From positions 1 through 32,533 of the forward strand of contig JBAYMN010000012.1 in the NCBI GenBank assembly GCA_041663585.1: a stretch of 32,533 nucleotides of DNA, in the 5' to 3' direction. The notes below the pieces were generated by a model. The model did not search any database and had not been told where the DNA came from. It saw only the letters and a program-made list of their open reading frames with translations. This stretch comes from JALOBO01 sp023228225. Its GTDB lineage: Bacteria > Bacillota > Clostridia > Christensenellales > UBA1242. Position numbers and translations under genes: made by a program. Of the stretch, positions 8,294 through 16,109 are shown piece after piece (the first letter of the stretch is position 1; every line of letters begins with the position of its first letter).

Positions 8294-9540
8294 CAGGAAG
8301 ATTAAAAGTTAAAAACGGTTTGTTTTATGCCGTTATAAATTATAAGGATGACCTTGGAAGATATAAGCAAAAGTGGATTCCAACTGGATTAAGTGAAAGA
8401 GGGAACAAAAAAGAGGCGCAAGGATTTTTGCAAGAACAATTAGAAACCTTTAAACCAAATGAAAATATTCAAGTTGCCGAAAAGCCTAAAACCAGCAATG
8501 ACATTATATTTGTTGATTATGTAAAAGACTACTTGGAGCATAAGAAAGCAGAAGTTTCACCCTCTGTTTATCGCGCTTATATGACATGCTATAAAGTGAT
8601 GAAATTGTATTTTGGAAAAAAGCAAAAACTAAAAGATATTACATATCAACATATACTAAACTTCTATGATTATCTTAAAAAAGAGCGAGGTAATAAAAAC
8701 ATGACATTAAAACATCATGCAACCATTTTATCACCCGCATTAAGGCAGGCATATAGAGATGATTTAATAGCTAAAAACCCTTATGAATTTTTGCCAAAGA
8801 TAAAAAAAGAGAAAACTAAAATGAGTTATTACAACAAGAACGAGTTAGATGAACTATTTAAGGTGACCGACAAAACAGCGATTGGTTTAATTGTGCGAGT
8901 AGCCGCATATTATGGTTTTAGAAGGAGCGAACTCATTGGCATTAAGTGGAGCGCAATAGATTTTGATAATAAAGTTATTTCTATCAGCCATAAGGTTTTA
9001 ACCGTTGAAGGAATAGTATACTTGTCTGACACTTTAAAAACAACTTCGAGCCATAGAAAGTTGCCACTATTACCAGAAATTGAAAAATTGCTTTTAGAGA
9101 GAAAAGAAGAGATTGAAGATAATAAACTTATGTATGGAAGAAGTTATAACAAGAAATACTCAGATTATGTTTTTGTTGATGATATTGGCGACATCATAAA
9201 ACCAGATTATGTATCAAATAAATTTAGGGAACTGCTTAAAGAAAATAATTTAAAACACATTCGTTTTCATGACCTTAGGCACTCTTGCGCAAGTTTGCTT
9301 GTTGCAAGTGGCGTGCCAATGAAAAACATTCAGGAGTGGCTAGGGCATTCCAATTTCAGCACAACAGCAGACATCTATTCGCACCTTGATTTCTCAGCAA
9401 AAATAGAATCGGCAAATATTATAAGTTCCATGCTAAGCAAAAAAGATGATAACCAAGTGATTGACGAAGAAATTAAAGAACTGGAAAGACTGCTTGAAGA
9501 AAAACGAAAAAAAAGAAAGCAAGATGAGTCTGAAATGTAA
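8290..9540 (+). CDS. int: Tyrosine site-specific integrase
   Basis: This 416-residue enzyme should integrate and excise a mobile element by conservative site-specific recombination. The N-terminal 50 residues (LKVKNGLFYAVINYKDDLGRYKQKW) form the AP2-like arm-binding domain. Residues about 70-165 form the SAM-like core-binding domain. The catalytic domain has all expected residues: Arg211 in GFRRSEL, Lys250, His327 and Arg330 in HDLRH, His353 in WLGHS, and the nucleophile Tyr363 in DIYSHLD. A Lys-rich tail follows. It overlaps the excisionase-like gene by 4 bp. A terminator lies within 5 bp of the stop. The next gene is a tRNA-Arg on the opposite strand with its 3' end facing the integrase, the normal arrangement at one end of a tRNA-integrated element. 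The integrase family is certain; the identity of the element is not. Confidence 0.96.
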   Translation: MTGRLKVKNGLFYAVINYKDDLGRYKQKWIPTGLSERGNKKEAQGFLQEQLETFKPNENIQVAEKPKTSNDIIFVDYVKDYLEHKKAEVSPSVYRAYMTCYKVMKLYFGKKQKLKDITYQHILNFYDYLKKERGNKNMTLKHHATILSPALRQAYRDDLIAKNPYEFLPKIKKEKTKMSYYNKNELDELFKVTDKTAIGLIVRVAAYYGFRRSELIGIKWSAIDFDNKVISISHKVLTVEGIVYLSDTLKTTSSHRKLPLLPEIEKLLLERKEEIEDNKLMYGRSYNKKYSDYVFVDDIGDIIKPDYVSNKFRELLKENNLKHIRFHDLRHSCASLLVASGVPMKNIQEWLGHSNFSTTADIYSHLDFSAKIESANIISSMLSKKDDNQVIDEEIKELERLLEEKRKKRKQDESEM

Positions 9541-9544
9541 AAAA

Positions 9545-9576
9545 AAGGCAAGGGTTAAAAACTCTTGCCTTTTTTA
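9545..9576 (+). terminator. Terminator of the integrase operon
   Basis: AAGGCAAG pairs with CTTGCCTT across a short loop and is followed by TTTTAT, immediately after the integrase stop codon. Confidence 0.85.
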
Positions 9577-9665
9577 TCGTTTGCAGATTTTTTGCAAAAA
9601 TCACCAAAAAATAACAGGCGTAAACATACGATAAAATATGGCATTCTTGCAAAAATTTTGAAAAA

Positions 9666-9716
9666 ATTCGTGACAAATTCGTGACAAACGCACTTTTTTG
9701 AGTGTCGCCACTCAAA
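9666..9716. repeat. Tandem repeat plus inverted repeat near att end
   Basis: ATTCGTGACAA occurs twice in tandem (9666-9676 and 9677-9687). Ten bases later TTTGAGTG (9697-9704) and CACTCAAA (9709-9716) form a perfect 8-bp inverted repeat with a 4-nt spacer. Lying between int and the tRNA, they are good candidates for integrase arm sites or excisionase sites. This role is inferred from position. Confidence 0.5.
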
Positions 9717-9853
9717 TTTGCGCATTTTGCAGGTTCGAAAAATGGTGTTTTTAATTAAGCAAAAAACCGTTTTTCGGGTTCGAATTTTTGGCAAAATATA
9801 AAAAAAGTAGCGACTGTTAAAAACCGCTACAATGCCCATAAAATAAGGCTTTC

Positions 9854-9928
9854 TGGTGCACCCACCAAGACTCGAACTTGGGATAATGGTTTCGAAGACC
9901 ATTGTGATATCCACTTCACTATGGGTGC
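9854..9928 (-). tRNA. tRNA-Arg(TCG)
   Basis: All four arms can be folded. The acceptor is GCACCCA with TGGGTGC, all seven pairs Watson-Crick. The D stem is GTGA/TCAC. The anticodon stem is ATGGT/ACCAT around the loop CTTCGAA. The T stem is CCAAG/CTTGG with loop TTCGAGT. The anticodon TCG reads CGA arginine codons. CCA is encoded at the 3' end, which points toward the integrase gene. That end is the likely integration target. Only 18 bp separate it from a broken copy with the same anticodon. Confidence 0.95.
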
Positions 9929-9946
9929 ATAGTTATCTAAATTTTT

Positions 9947-10016
9947 TGGTACGAATTGCGAACCCGCAAAGAGTGGTTCCGAAGACCAATGCTCTATCCA
10001 GTTGCGCTAATGGTGC
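9947..10016 (-). pseudogene. Broken tRNA-Arg(TCG), acceptor 3' strand missing
   Basis: The 5' half is a normal tRNA: GCACCAT acceptor, D arm with GGATA, and anticodon loop CTTCGGA (TCG, Arg). After a weakened T arm (GCGGG, TTCGCAA, TTCGT) it goes straight to ACCA. The length is 70 nt against 77 for the intact tRNA-Arg(ACG) in this window, exactly the 7 nt of the acceptor 3' strand. It cannot close its acceptor stem and should be non-functional. It lies 5' of the intact tRNA in the same transcription unit. Best explained as a host tRNA broken by element insertion and replaced by the neighbouring copy. Confidence 0.75.
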
Positions 10017-10029
10017 TTAAAACTAAGTA

Positions 10030-10058
10030 AGTATATATTAACTATATTTTAAAGTCAA
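10030..10058 (-). promoter_or_regulatory. Promoter of the tRNA-Arg(TCG) pair
   Basis: On the minus strand TTGACT (10053-10058) is followed after exactly 17 bp by TATACT (10030-10035), upstream of the broken tRNA and then the intact one. No other promoter fits in the 18 bp between the two tRNAs, so both are probably on one transcript. Confidence 0.65.
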
Positions 10059-10221
10059 TATTATAAAAGCAAAAATGCGGTTATATATTATATATGGTAA
10101 TTATTTTTGTTTTTATAAATTTCTAAAAATACGATTTGGTGGTTTTTAATAAAAATGTTTATGAATGCACTTAGTTAAATTATTTTGTAGAAATATTTTA
10201 ATACTAAGTAGTAAAAAGCAT

Positions 10222-10250
10222 TTAACATAATTGGCTTTTTTTGATATAAT
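10222..10250 (+). promoter_or_regulatory. Promoter of signal peptidase gene
   Basis: TTAACA (10222-10227), 17 bp spacer and TATAAT (10245-10250), about 40 bp before the ATG. The rest of 10059-10289 holds no gene that I can see. Confidence 0.7.
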
Positions 10251-10289
10251 AATTTTATTACAAGATACAATAATTAAAAAGGACTAATT

Positions 10290-11024
10290 ATGAAATATTG
10301 TGGCAAAAAGATAGAATTTGGAAATTATTCTCCGCAAATGTGCAATGTGCATGAAATTAGAAACGTAAATATTAAAGAAAATTTAATGAATGTACTATTT
10401 GTAGCATTTGTTCTTTTTACAATATTAAGTTCAATATTTTCATCTATTTATACTCTTAGTACAGTAATTGGCCCATCAATGAAACCTACTTTAAATATCA
10501 CTGGTTCAAATAACAGTGATGTGGTATATGTAAACGGGAATTCAAATGTGATGCATGGCGATATTGCGGTTATAGAAAAAACCACATACTATGTTATCAA
10601 GCGTGTAATCGCGTTACCCGGAGACACCATAAACATTGTAGAAGATGAAAACTGGAATGGGGTAAACGTAAATCTGCATTATAGAGTTTTGCTTAATGGT
10701 GAATTATTAGATGAATCGGGATATCTTAATTTTGCACTTTCAACCACTAATCTTTATGAACATTTTGAATCTTTTAACAATTACAAAATTGAAAACGCTT
10801 CAAGGGTTAACGCAGACGGGAGCATAACAATTGGCAATAATGAAATATTTATAATGGGCGATAATAGAACAGATAGCGAGGATAGTTCTGATAATGGTCC
10901 GTATGATTTAAGCAAATTATTAGGAAAAGTAGAAATAATTATTAGATATCAAACTGGAATGATAGAACATTATAATCAAAAAATAATTGGAATGATAAAA
11001 GTGTATTTAAATAAAATTTTTTAA
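10290..11024 (+). CDS. lepB: Type I signal peptidase
   Basis: Signal peptidase I removes signal peptides from exported proteins on the outer face of the membrane. The 244-residue protein has one N-terminal membrane span (about residues 33-58). The catalytic Ser63 is in GPSMKPT and the general-base Lys104 is in YVIKRVIALPGD. The conserved MGDNR box follows near the C-terminus, then NGPYDLSKLLGKV, a variant of the usual DSRxxGxV region. The Ser-Lys dyad is intact. The unusually polar start (MKYCGKKIEFGNYSPQMCNVHE) contains two Cys before the span. The ATG follows AAAAAGGACT. The next gene codes for a membrane-anchored protein of unknown function and may be linked to it. Confidence 0.92.
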   Translation: MKYCGKKIEFGNYSPQMCNVHEIRNVNIKENLMNVLFVAFVLFTILSSIFSSIYTLSTVIGPSMKPTLNITGSNNSDVVYVNGNSNVMHGDIAVIEKTTYYVIKRVIALPGDTINIVEDENWNGVNVNLHYRVLLNGELLDESGYLNFALSTTNLYEHFESFNNYKIENASRVNADGSITIGNNEIFIMGDNRTDSEDSSDNGPYDLSKLLGKVEIIIRYQTGMIEHYNQKIIGMIKVYLNKIF

Positions 11025-11076
11025 ACATCTTTTTAAATGTAAAGTTTTATGCTAATATAATTATAGGGGTATTACA

Positions 11077-11640
11077 GTGATAAGTGCAGACATTAAAAAA
11101 TACATTATTGTTTTATTATCATTTTTGCTAGTAGCAAGCATTATTTTTATTGTAACATTAACTTATAATGTAAAGGTTGAAAATTATTTTTCTCAAAATG
11201 TGCAAGTTACTATTGTAAATGCCGGCGATACCGAAGGTCAAAATGGAATTTATACCAAACCACTTACAGATTTTACGCAAAGTAAATATAACGCTGAAAA
11301 ACAAATGTATTATAGCATCGTAGAATTTTCTGGGAAATTGGATTTGTCCGAGAGTTCGCTTAAATTGCGTGAAATTAGTTTTAAATTAAAATCTACACAA
11401 AGCGGAAACTTAACTTTTAACATTAATTATGAAGATGGATCTAAATCTATTAATGATAAGTTTTCACTTAATTTAGTTGCCAATCAAGTATTTGTTGTAA
11501 CAAGAACAGCAACAATGCAATATACCGAAATATCTGAAAACTGCAAGATGGTGATATCAGTTATTGCGATTGATGAAGAAAGCATTGCTAATCCGGATAA
11601 CATAGCATTTGCAATTTATAATTTGGCATTAAAAAAATAA
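11077..11640 (+). CDS. Membrane-anchored extracytoplasmic protein, unknown
   Basis: I do not recognise this 187-residue protein. It begins at GTG 11077 after an AGGGG site. Residues about 8-31 (YIIVLLSFLLVASIIFIVTLTY) are a signal anchor or uncleaved signal peptide, so the rest should lie outside the membrane. The exterior part is beta-rich and polar with no Cys until one near the C-terminus (ENCKMVISV). The segments VQVTIVNAG and FKLKSTQSGNLTFNINYED suggest a beta-sandwich. It starts 52 bp after signal peptidase I on the same strand. A TATAAT at 11056-11061 could also give it its own start. Pairing of a dedicated peptidase with a small exported protein resembles pilin- or coat-like cassettes, but no such motif is visible here. 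Function unassigned. Confidence 0.7.
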   Translation: MISADIKKYIIVLLSFLLVASIIFIVTLTYNVKVENYFSQNVQVTIVNAGDTEGQNGIYTKPLTDFTQSKYNAEKQMYYSIVEFSGKLDLSESSLKLREISFKLKSTQSGNLTFNINYEDGSKSINDKFSLNLVANQVFVVTRTATMQYTEISENCKMVISVIAIDEESIANPDNIAFAIYNLALKK

Positions 11641-11835
11641 CTTCCTTAGCAAACAATCCACTAATTTAAAAAATACGATATAATATTGATGAATAATTAA
11701 GAAATTGAATGACAAATTACTAAATTACTGTTTAATATGCACAATTTTGTTTTACAATGTTGAAAAATATGTGTTAACATACAGTTAATACTGATTAATT
11801 CAACAAAAGTTCAAGAAATTTTTATCGGGGATTGT

Positions 11836-13002
11836 ATGGAAAATTTTCTTCTTTTTAATTCAATAAATTTTTTTGCTCTTGCAGTACTTGCAATACTGTT
11901 AATTGATATGTCTTTATATCTTAGCCGAAATAAAGATTTTCACAAAAGCATTTGGCGCGATGCTTTGCTTTTTGCACTACTGGCGCAAACACTTGATATT
12001 GCTTGTTGGTTTGTTAACGGGCGACAGGGTGTTTTTTATACGATTATGGGATATGGCTTAAATGTATTATTATTTTCTATTTCTGCATTAATGGTTGCTA
12101 AAATGGCAATGTATATTCAATACAGTTCAGATTTTAAAATTGAATCATATAAAAAATTAAAAACCATATGTTATTTTACTGTTGCCTATGTGGCTATATT
12201 GTGTACAGTGAGTATATGGGGACATTTTATATTTAGCGTAGATTCTAACAATTTGTATCATCGGGAAGACTGGTACTATTTAATGATGGCAGGTGTGTTT
12301 TTTCCAGTAGGTTATATTTTTGTAAAACTAGTATTAAAGTATGCAAAAACTTTTAATAGAATTTTAAAAGACAATAAAATGATTATTCTTCTATTAATTA
12401 TTAATATTATAGTGCCCATTGGTCTAATAGTATTACAAGGAATGAATGTAACCAATGTTGCAGTTATTTTTCCTTTTATTACTTTATCAACAGTAATAAT
12501 GCATTTAATAACAATGGCAAATACTGCTGGTACCGATTTTTTAACAAAATTAAAAAACAATTTTGGTGTAAATAAGCATTTTGCATATTTTCCGAAAATT
12601 ACAAACTATTACTATGCCATCGTATTTTTTGATTTAAACAATTTTAAATTTATAAATGACAAATTTGGGCATAAAGAAGGCGATGAAGTATTAAAGGCAT
12701 TTGCAGAAATATTGGCAAAGGAAATTAAATCTGGCGATATAGCCGCAAGACATGGTGGCGATGAATTTTTTATAGGAGTAACGCTTAAAGATCCCGAAGA
12801 ACTGGATTCAATAATAAAATCAATACAGGCAGAGGTAAATAAATACAATCAAACTGTAAAAAACTACAAAATGTCATTTAGTTATGGTATAAGTATTAAT
12901 AAGCCACGCCATAGTCTTAATTATGAACAATTAATTAACGAAGCAGATGAAAAAATGTACTCTAACAAATCTATTAGCAAACAACTTGAATTAGATATAT
13001 AG
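11836..13002 (+). CDS. 7TM diguanylate cyclase (GGDEF), copy 1
   Basis: Makes cyclic di-GMP from two GTP. The N-terminal 228 residues contain about seven hydrophobic spans (roughly 10-30, 41-60, 68-95, 111-133, 147-170, 182-202, 205-228), a sensor region I cannot name. The linker has the DFLTKLKNN signature that marks the entry to GGDEF domains. FFDLNNFKFINDKFGHKEGDE carries the metal and guanine-site residues. RHGGDEF at 305-311 is the intact active site. The usual inhibitory I-site RxxD five residues upstream is KSGD, so product feedback through that site is probably lost. It is preceded by GGGGAT. A close paralogue starts 21 bp after its stop. The two probably form one operon. Confidence 0.92.
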   Translation: MENFLLFNSINFFALAVLAILLIDMSLYLSRNKDFHKSIWRDALLFALLAQTLDIACWFVNGRQGVFYTIMGYGLNVLLFSISALMVAKMAMYIQYSSDFKIESYKKLKTICYFTVAYVAILCTVSIWGHFIFSVDSNNLYHREDWYYLMMAGVFFPVGYIFVKLVLKYAKTFNRILKDNKMIILLLIINIIVPIGLIVLQGMNVTNVAVIFPFITLSTVIMHLITMANTAGTDFLTKLKNNFGVNKHFAYFPKITNYYYAIVFFDLNNFKFINDKFGHKEGDEVLKAFAEILAKEIKSGDIAARHGGDEFFIGVTLKDPEELDSIIKSIQAEVNKYNQTVKNYKMSFSYGISINKPRHSLNYEQLINEADEKMYSNKSISKQLELDI

Positions 13003-13023
13003 TTTTATAGCAAAGAGGAAAAA

Positions 13024-14193
13024 ATGGATAATTTTATAACTTTTAATGCAACAAATTTTTTTTCGCTATTTATACTAGCGATAATTTATTTTGACTGTAA
13101 ATTAAATTCACGCAAAAGCAATGAGTTACACAATAAATTGTTTTCAAGTGCCTTAATTTGTGTAATTATTGCGCAAGTACTAGACATTTTGTGTTGGTTT
13201 TTAATTGGGCAGACTGGTTTATTTATTACAATTATTAGTTATATAGCAAACATACTCCTATTTACTTTTGCTGCTCTACTTACTGCGAAAATTGCAACGT
13301 TTGTTCAATACAGTGCGGATTTTGATGAGAAAGAATATAAAAATATAAGAAACATATCTTGTTTATCGACGGGCTTCGTTTTGTTGCTATCAATTTCAAG
13401 TGTTTGGCTTGGTTGGATTTTTAAACTGGACGCAAATAATAACTATTCAAGGGGAAATTTATATTTTTTAATAGTGATTGGCGTTCTTTTTCCTTTAATT
13501 TATGTGTGTTTTAATCTTATTAGAAAACATTTAAAATCATTCAATATAGTAGCAAGAAGTAATAAATTGTTGGCGCTACTTATAATTATAAATATAATTT
13601 TTCCTGTACTATTTGTATTTTTACAAGGCAAAGGAATTACAAATTTTGCCACCTTGTATCCTTTTATTGCAATATCATTATTATTATTGCATTTAATGAT
13701 TATGAGTAGTAATGCGGGTACTGATTTTTTAACCGGAATTCAAAACAATTATGGAATTCAGAAATATTTTTCAATATTTCCTAAATCTATAAGTAGTTAT
13801 TTTGCAATTATATATTTTGATTTAAATGATTTCAAATCTATAAACGATATTTATGGGCATAAAGAGGGCGATGAAGTATTAAAGGCATTTGCTCACATCT
13901 TAGCGCGTGAAATTAAGTCCAGCGATTTAGTAGCGCGCCCAGGTGGTGACGAATTTATAATTGGCGCAATTCTTAAAGCACCCGAAGAAATCAAATACAT
14001 TATTAATAATATACAAACTGACATTGATGCACATAATCAAATGCTTAAAAACTACAAAATATCATTTAGTTATGGTGTTTGTATAAATGAACCGCACAAA
14101 ACTATTGATAAAGATTTTATGATTAGAGACGCAGATAAAAAAATGTATAAAAACAAACCAACAAGCAAACAAATGAAAATTGATTTAAATTAA
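13024..14193 (+). CDS. 7TM diguanylate cyclase (GGDEF), copy 2
   Basis: A 389-residue paralogue of the preceding gene. It is colinear without gaps through the GGDEF motif, which falls at residues 307-311 in both. The membrane part keeps landmarks such as AQVLDILCWF. The catalytic part keeps DFLTGIQNN, FDLNDFKSINDIYGHKEGDE and RPGGDEF, so it should be active. The I-site is KSSD instead of RxxD, again non-canonical. The cytoplasmic domains are better conserved between copies than the sensor loops, suggesting a tandem duplication followed by change of input. AGAGGAAAAA precedes the ATG. It converges on argS with only about 40 bp between stop codons and no strong terminator there. Confidence 0.92.
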   Translation: MDNFITFNATNFFSLFILAIIYFDCKLNSRKSNELHNKLFSSALICVIIAQVLDILCWFLIGQTGLFITIISYIANILLFTFAALLTAKIATFVQYSADFDEKEYKNIRNISCLSTGFVLLLSISSVWLGWIFKLDANNNYSRGNLYFLIVIGVLFPLIYVCFNLIRKHLKSFNIVARSNKLLALLIIINIIFPVLFVFLQGKGITNFATLYPFIAISLLLLHLMIMSSNAGTDFLTGIQNNYGIQKYFSIFPKSISSYFAIIYFDLNDFKSINDIYGHKEGDEVLKAFAHILAREIKSSDLVARPGGDEFIIGAILKAPEEIKYIINNIQTDIDAHNQMLKNYKISFSYGVCINEPHKTIDKDFMIRDADKKMYKNKPTSKQMKIDLN

Positions 14194-14233
14194 TAAAATA
14201 CAGCCTTCAATTGCAGACTATTTTCTTTATAGA

Positions 14234-15985
14234 TTACATTTTTTCCGGTATCTCCATACCTAAAATTTCAATTAATGATTTGCTTATATTGTAGATTAGT
14301 TGAGATAACGCTAACCAAGAATCACGCAGTTTAATATTTTGCTCGTTTAGTATGTTGTTTTCGGAGTAAAATTTATTGTAAGTAGTAATCAGATTATACA
14401 GATATTCGGCAATATCATTAACTGATTGAGTGTAAAATGCTTTATTCAGCATTTTATTTAATGTAACTAGTTTTGATAAGATATCTTTGTCAGTAGCACC
14501 CGTTAAGATTTCAATTTTACCTATTGAAAGACCTTTCGCTATTGCTTTATTTAATAAAGATTTAATTCTAATTACTGAGTATAATAAATATGGACCAGTT
14601 TTACCTTCAAGCGACACGAATTTATCAATATCAAATATATAATCAGTTGAACGATTAGGCAATAAATCAGCGAATTTTACTGCGGAAACTGCAATTTTTT
14701 TTGAAATTTCTTCGCGCTGCTTTGTGTTCGTTATAGAAGGGTTTAATTTTTCAAGTGAAATTTGTTTTACGCTGTCAAGCAAATCGGTTAATTGCATTAC
14801 ACCGCCATCACGAGTTTTAAAAGGTTTGCCATCATTACCATTCATCGTGCCGAAGCCTGCAAATTTAAGTTCTGTTGTTTTTGGTACTAACCCAGTTTTA
14901 TAGGCGGCGCGAAAAACTTGTTTAAAATACATTTCTTGTCTATTATCTACCACATACCAAATTTCATCAGGCTTAAATCTTTTTATACGAGAATATAGAG
15001 TTGCTAGTTCTCTTGTTCCGTATACGGTAGAACCGTTTGTTTTAATTACAATCAATGGTGGTATTTTTAATTCATCGTCTTCTTCGGCGACATCTATTAC
15101 ATATGCACCTTCGCTTTCATACATAAAATTATTTTTTTTAAAATGTTCAAGGATAGTGGGAATATATGGATAGCAATCACTTTCTCCCTCCCATAAATCA
15201 AACGATGTATTTATACGTGCATATATTTTTTTAATGTTTTTTATTGAGAGTTTCTTAATTATATTCCAAAGTGCAATGTACCCTTTGTTTCCGCTTTCTA
15301 GGTCTGAAGTAATTTGCCTAACTTCTTCCATTCGTTCTTCACTTTCTTTTGCGTCCTTACTAGCAATCGGATACAAAACATCTAAATCTTTTGCGGTTAT
15401 AGGAATATTTGTAGGATACTTGCCTTTAAAATTTAAGTCAAAAAACACCAAGTCTGGGAAATTGCGTTTAATTTCAGATATAATTATACCAGACTGTCTT
15501 CCTATATCACCAAAGTGTACATCGCTCACAACTTCTATTCCTAGCATTTGAGTAAGTCTTTTAAGTGCTTCACCAATATCGGCACTGCGTAAATGGCCTA
15601 CATGTAATGCTTTGGCTATATTAGCCCCACCATAATCAATAAATATTTTTTTCTTATAATCAGTGGTAAATGCTTGCTTCAAATCTTTCAAATATTCATT
15701 TGCAAAGCCTATTAAAGTATTGTTAGAAAACGATATATTAACAAAACCCGCTCCTGCAATATTAACATTATAAAAAAGTTCGCTTTTATTTAACTCATTT
15801 TTAATTTTAGTCGCAACATTGAGTGGATTACAGTGAATTTTTTTTGCTATACTCATAGCAACATTAATTTGAAATTGACCAAGGTCTGGGCGACTTGTAT
15901 TTTCTAGAACTACATTTTGTATGCCATAACCATTTTGTTCGAGAATTTCTTTTACTAATTCTTCTGTTTTTGTTATCAAATTCAT
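14234..15985 (-). CDS. argS: Arginyl-tRNA synthetase
   Basis: Charges tRNA-Arg with arginine; class Ia synthetase acting in the cytoplasm. The 583-residue length is normal. The N-terminal Add-1 domain has the typical RPDLGQFQINVAMSIAK. The ATP-binding HIGH motif is HVGHLRS at residues 128-134, preceded by ANIAKAL. The second site appears as GTMNGNDGKPFKTRDGG, the form usual in ArgRS enzymes that lack a canonical KMSKS. The C-terminal DALR-type anticodon-binding domain covers roughly the last 120 residues. The ATG at 15985 follows GAGG on the minus strand. A well-formed promoter lies 40 bp upstream. It may serve the tRNA-Arg genes in this same window, though the closeness is not required. Confidence 0.97.
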   Translation of the reverse strand: MNLITKTEELVKEILEQNGYGIQNVVLENTSRPDLGQFQINVAMSIAKKIHCNPLNVATKIKNELNKSELFYNVNIAGAGFVNISFSNNTLIGFANEYLKDLKQAFTTDYKKKIFIDYGGANIAKALHVGHLRSADIGEALKRLTQMLGIEVVSDVHFGDIGRQSGIIISEIKRNFPDLVFFDLNFKGKYPTNIPITAKDLDVLYPIASKDAKESEERMEEVRQITSDLESGNKGYIALWNIIKKLSIKNIKKIYARINTSFDLWEGESDCYPYIPTILEHFKKNNFMYESEGAYVIDVAEEDDELKIPPLIVIKTNGSTVYGTRELATLYSRIKRFKPDEIWYVVDNRQEMYFKQVFRAAYKTGLVPKTTELKFAGFGTMNGNDGKPFKTRDGGVMQLTDLLDSVKQISLEKLNPSITNTKQREEISKKIAVSAVKFADLLPNRSTDYIFDIDKFVSLEGKTGPYLLYSVIRIKSLLNKAIAKGLSIGKIEILTGATDKDILSKLVTLNKMLNKAFYTQSVNDIAEYLYNLITTYNKFYSENNILNEQNIKLRDSWLALSQLIYNISKSLIEILGMEIPEKM

Positions 15986-16023
15986 AGACTTGCCTCGTAA
16001 CTCATAATTATTATTTATAATGT

Positions 16024-16052
16024 ATTATAACAAATTTACGTATAAAAAACAA
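16024..16052 (-). promoter_or_regulatory. argS promoter
   Basis: On the minus strand TTGTTT (16047-16052), 17 bp, TATAAT (16024-16029), about 40 bp upstream of the argS ATG and divergent from the queH promoter. Confidence 0.7.
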
Positions 16053-16075
16053 TAAGAACTGCATATAGTTTTTGT

Positions 16076-16104
16076 TTTACAAAATAAGAGGGTTGATTTA
16101 TAAT
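16076..16104 (+). promoter_or_regulatory. queH promoter, start point near the ATG
   Basis: TTTACA (16076-16081), exactly 17 bp, TATAAT (16099-16104). A transcript beginning about 7 bp after the -10 would start at the queH ATG (16110), implying a leaderless or almost leaderless message. Confidence 0.55.
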
Positions 16105-16109
16105 GTTAT

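Noticed and set aside
9555..9914. Minus-strand open frame of 119 codons
   Set aside because: It overlaps the tRNA-Arg(TCG) gene and the integrase terminator; the product has no domain-like pattern.
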